A stretch of DNA of 64,000 nt from CAIUPE01 sp037131735 (GTDB lineage Bacteria > Pseudomonadota > Alphaproteobacteria > Rhizobiales > Beijerinckiaceae): assembly GCA_037131735.1 (NCBI GenBank), contig JBAXQM010000001.1, forward strand, positions 62,001 to 126,000, given 5' to 3'. The position numbers and the translations under genes are program-made. Of this stretch, positions 61,896 through 64,000 are shown piece by piece. Positions within the stretch are counted from its first letter, which is position 1, and the number at the start of each line of letters is the position of its first letter. The notes beneath the pieces were generated by a model. That model was not told the origin of the DNA. It did no database searches and saw only the letters and a program-made list of their open reading frames with translations.

Positions 61896-61922
61896 ATTTT
61901 TTAAGTTCAATGAGATTGGATC

Positions 61923-62159
61923 TCAGCGTGTCGGCGCCTTAGCCTTAGCAGCCGGAAGGAGACCTTCACGTTGCAACTTCTTGCGGGTCAGCTTGCGGGC
62001 GCGACGAACGGCTTCAGCCTCTTCACGAACGCGCTTCTCAGAAGGCTTTTCATAATGACCGCGGAGCTTCATTTCACGGAAGATGCCTTCGCGCTGCATC
62101 TTCTTTTTGAGCGCCTTCAGCGCTTGATCGACGTTGTTGTCACGGACGAGAACCTGCAC
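61923..62159 (-). CDS. rpsU: 30S ribosomal protein S21 (bS21)
   Basis: A 78-residue S21: VLVRDNNVDQALKALKKKMQ, REGIFREMKLRGHYEKPSEKR and a basic C-terminal end. The start is a GTG at 62159; the overlapping ATG nearby is out of frame. Single-gene unit with its own terminator. Confidence 0.95.
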   Translation of the reverse strand: MQVLVRDNNVDQALKALKKKMQREGIFREMKLRGHYEKPSEKRVREEAEAVRRARKLTRKKLQREGLLPAAKAKAPTR

Positions 62160-62313
62160 GCGTCATTTCCCCGAGGGTTTAAACCTTAAATAGGTTTGAG
62201 CTGAATTTCTAAGTGCCATAAGGCAATGTGAGCGCGGTCTCTAACAGAAAGCCGGAAGGCTGTCCACGTGGGAATCGGCAAAAAATCCCGAAAACATGAA
62301 TCCTATTCGTGAC

Positions 62314-63384
62314 TTAAGGAAGAACCCGGGTCACATGGCCCATTTTCCGCCCCGGCCGACTTTCAGCTTTGCCATAAAGATGCACGTGGAGCCCAGGCTC
62401 AGTTACAAAATCTCGCCAGCGATCGACGTCCGCCCCGATCACATTGTGCATCTCTATCCGCCCCAAGCGCTTCACACTCCCGAGCGGCCAGCCGGCAATC
62501 GCCCGAATATGTTGCTCAAATTGGGAGGTTTCGGCGCCGCCGAGGGTCCAATGACCCGAATTATGAACACGCGGGGCAATTTCATTGACAAGGAGCTGTT
62601 CCTGATCGCCCGATCCGACCACAAAAAACTCGACCGCAAAAACGCCCACATAGTCGAGCGCGCCGCCAATCCGGCTTGCGGCCTCTTTCGCGGCGCGTTC
62701 CGTTTCAGCCGAAATATGCGCCGGTAGCGTGGTTTCGGCCAAAATATGATGCGCGTGACGGTTTTCAGCGACGTCATAGGTGGCGATCGCACCAGCGGCG
62801 TTGCGCGCGGCAACCATTGAGACTTCGCGTTCGAAAGGGATAAATTGCTCCAAAATGGCGGGCGATTGGCCAACGGCGCTCCAGGCATCGGCTAAACTGG
62901 TGTCCGGCTTGATCATCGCCTGACCCTTGCCATCATAGCCAAAACGCCGTGTTTTAAGAACGCTGGGTCGACCGAGTTTTGCGACCGCTACCGTCAGACC
63001 TTCGAGTGAGTCGACCGGCATGAAATCGGGCACGAACAGCCCCAGATCTCGAATAAAGCTTTTCTCGATGAATCGGTCCTGTGTCGTTTCAAGCGCACGC
63101 GGGTTCGGCAAGACATCAACAAGGGCTGATAGAATTTCGGCCGTCCGTGCCGGAACATTCTCAAATTCATAGGTCACAACGGCTACAGACCGCGCGAAGG
63201 CCTCGAGCGCTTGAATATCGTCATAAGGAGCGATTGTGCGCGCCGCGGCCACATCAAAAGCTGGATTATCGCCTTCCGGCGCAAAAATATGACATTTTAG
63301 TCCGAGAGGGGCAGCGGCGAGCGCCATCATGCGCGCCAATTGCCCGCCACCTAAAATGCCAATCGTATCACCCGGTTTCAACAC
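62314..63384 (-). CDS. purK: N5-carboxyaminoimidazole ribonucleotide synthase
   Basis: A 356-residue ATP-grasp enzyme making N5-CAIR from AIR and bicarbonate. IGILGGGQLARMMALAAAPLG opens it; YDGKGQAMI and VEFFVVGSGDQEQLLVNEIAPRVHNSGH follow, the latter being the active-site region. GTG start at 63384. It lies 6 bp downstream of purE. Confidence 0.96.
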   Translation of the reverse strand: MLKPGDTIGILGGGQLARMMALAAAPLGLKCHIFAPEGDNPAFDVAAARTIAPYDDIQALEAFARSVAVVTYEFENVPARTAEILSALVDVLPNPRALETTQDRFIEKSFIRDLGLFVPDFMPVDSLEGLTVAVAKLGRPSVLKTRRFGYDGKGQAMIKPDTSLADAWSAVGQSPAILEQFIPFEREVSMVAARNAAGAIATYDVAENRHAHHILAETTLPAHISAETERAAKEAASRIGGALDYVGVFAVEFFVVGSGDQEQLLVNEIAPRVHNSGHWTLGGAETSQFEQHIRAIAGWPLGSVKRLGRIEMHNVIGADVDRWRDFVTEPGLHVHLYGKAESRPGRKMGHVTRVLP

Positions 63385-63390
63385 GAGGGA

Positions 63391-63888
63391 TTAGGCCTCA
63401 TCCGAAGGTGAATCAGCAACGGCAGCCGTCTGCTTCGCGCGCCAAGCATCAAGGCGTCCGGCAAGAGCTGTATCATGGAGCGCCAAGACAGCTGCCGCGA
63501 GCAAAGCGGCGTTCGCCGCACCGGCTTTTCCGATCGCGAGCGTGCCCACCGGAATTCCGGCCGGCATTTGAACAATGGATAAAAGACTGTCCTGTCCAGA
63601 GAGCGCCTTCGATTCAACCGGGACACCGAACACGGGGAGAGGCGTCATTGCCGCCGTCATGCCCGGCAGATGTGCGGCGCCACCCGCGCCAGCGATGATG
63701 ACCTTATGACCCGCATCGCGAGCACCGCGCGCAAAACTATAAAGGCGCTCCGGCGTGCGATGGGCTGAGATAATGCGTTTCACATACGCAACGCCGAGCG
63801 CATCAAGCGTCTCGGCAGCATGACGCATCGTCGCCCAGTCAGACTGGCTGCCCATGATAATGGCGATAGGGGGGACGGAGACCGTCAT
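63391..63888 (-). CDS. purE: N5-carboxyaminoimidazole ribonucleotide mutase
   Basis: A 165-residue PurE that converts N5-CAIR to CAIR, the step before PurC. MGSQSDWATM (12-21), ISAHRTPERLYSFA with the active-site His, and GAGGAAHLPGMTAAMTPLPVFGVPV are conserved. ATG start at 63888. It is the first gene of purE-purK. Confidence 0.97.
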   Translation of the reverse strand: MTVSVPPIAIIMGSQSDWATMRHAAETLDALGVAYVKRIISAHRTPERLYSFARGARDAGHKVIIAGAGGAAHLPGMTAAMTPLPVFGVPVESKALSGQDSLLSIVQMPAGIPVGTLAIGKAGAANAALLAAAVLALHDTALAGRLDAWRAKQTAAVADSPSDEA

Positions 63889-63964
63889 AGACGTATGCCT
63901 TTGCCGTTGAAAAAAGCTCCCTATCCCTCAAGGCCCACTCTGGCAAGAGGAAGGGCACTCTCGA

Positions 63965-64000
63965 TCAGGCAATGATATCCGGCGTGAGCTGGTCTTCGAT
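63965..64000 (-). CDS. C-terminal fragment of an unidentified gene at the window edge
   Basis: The minus strand ends in an open frame reading IEDQLTPDIIA and a TGA stop at 63965-63967. Only 11 codons are inside the window, so neither identity nor coding status can be established. It lies 76 bp upstream of purE on the same strand. Confidence 0.3.
   Translation of the reverse strand: MEDQLTPDIIA

Noticed and set aside
1..64000. CRISPR array, prophage or insertion sequence
   Set aside because: No regularly spaced repeats, no transposase, integrase or phage structural gene was seen anywhere in the window.

Overview
The window looks like a stretch of alphaproteobacterial chromosome, most likely from the Hyphomicrobiales (Rhizobiales) or a close relative. 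The evidence is gene content and order: an F1-ATPase inhibitor subunit zeta (DUF1476), an sdhCDAB operon, an mdh-sucCDAB-lpd cluster with zapE upstream, a three-part transhydrogenase preceded by a tiny aa3-oxidase subunit IV gene, divergent efp/epmA, an ssrS-fau pair, and yebC-ruvC-ruvA-ruvB-ybgC-tolQRAB in one direction. No species can be named from the sequence alone.

Layout. 1-6350: small housekeeping genes (DUF1178, a nitrilase-family amidase, glutaredoxin, comF, a methyltransferase, an LTXXQ periplasmic protein, an HpcH/HpaI aldolase, the ATPase inhibitor, purC). 6350-7720: a short accessory patch with a YefM/YoeB toxin-antitoxin pair and an AT-rich GIY-YIG (T5orf172-like) gene. 7724-11280: sdhCDAB with paired palindromes upstream. 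11280-15620: arfB, DUF167, yggT, efp/epmA, a transporter and a Sel1-repeat protein. 15624-16798: a BigR/SqrR-type thiol repressor divergent from an AhpD-like protein and a rhodanese. 17515-23638: tRNA-Ser, rplU-rpmA, GNAT, obgE, proBA. 24173-35098: zapE, a TetR regulator, mdh and the 2-oxoglutarate/succinyl-CoA segment of the TCA cycle. 35099-35605: an anomalous non-coding interval with a strange Ser-like tRNA and a copy of the lpd 3' end. 36372-39648: ffh-rpsP-rimM-trmD. 40351-45297: a propionyl-CoA-synthetase-like enzyme, a TauE/SafE exporter, 6S RNA, fau, ccmAB. 45507-48227: acnA. 48697-57446: the Tol-Pal, Ruv and yebC block. 57608-60835: oxidase subunit IV-like gene and pntAA-AB-B. 60887-63888: a TPR lipoprotein, rpsU, purK and purE.

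Functionally the window is rich in central carbon and respiratory metabolism (SDH, MDH, SucCD, 2-OGDH, AcnA, PntAB) plus translation (EF-P and its modifier, ArfB, L21, L27, S16, S21, RimM, TrmD).

The strongest anomaly is at 35172-35301. It is a tRNA gene with serine-type architecture, a CCG (Arg-codon) anticodon, an A-C mismatch in the acceptor stem, and a 38-nt hairpin inserted in the variable-arm loop. It lies between the real lpd 3' end and a 36-bp near-perfect copy of it. The rest of the window is mostly conserved core genome.
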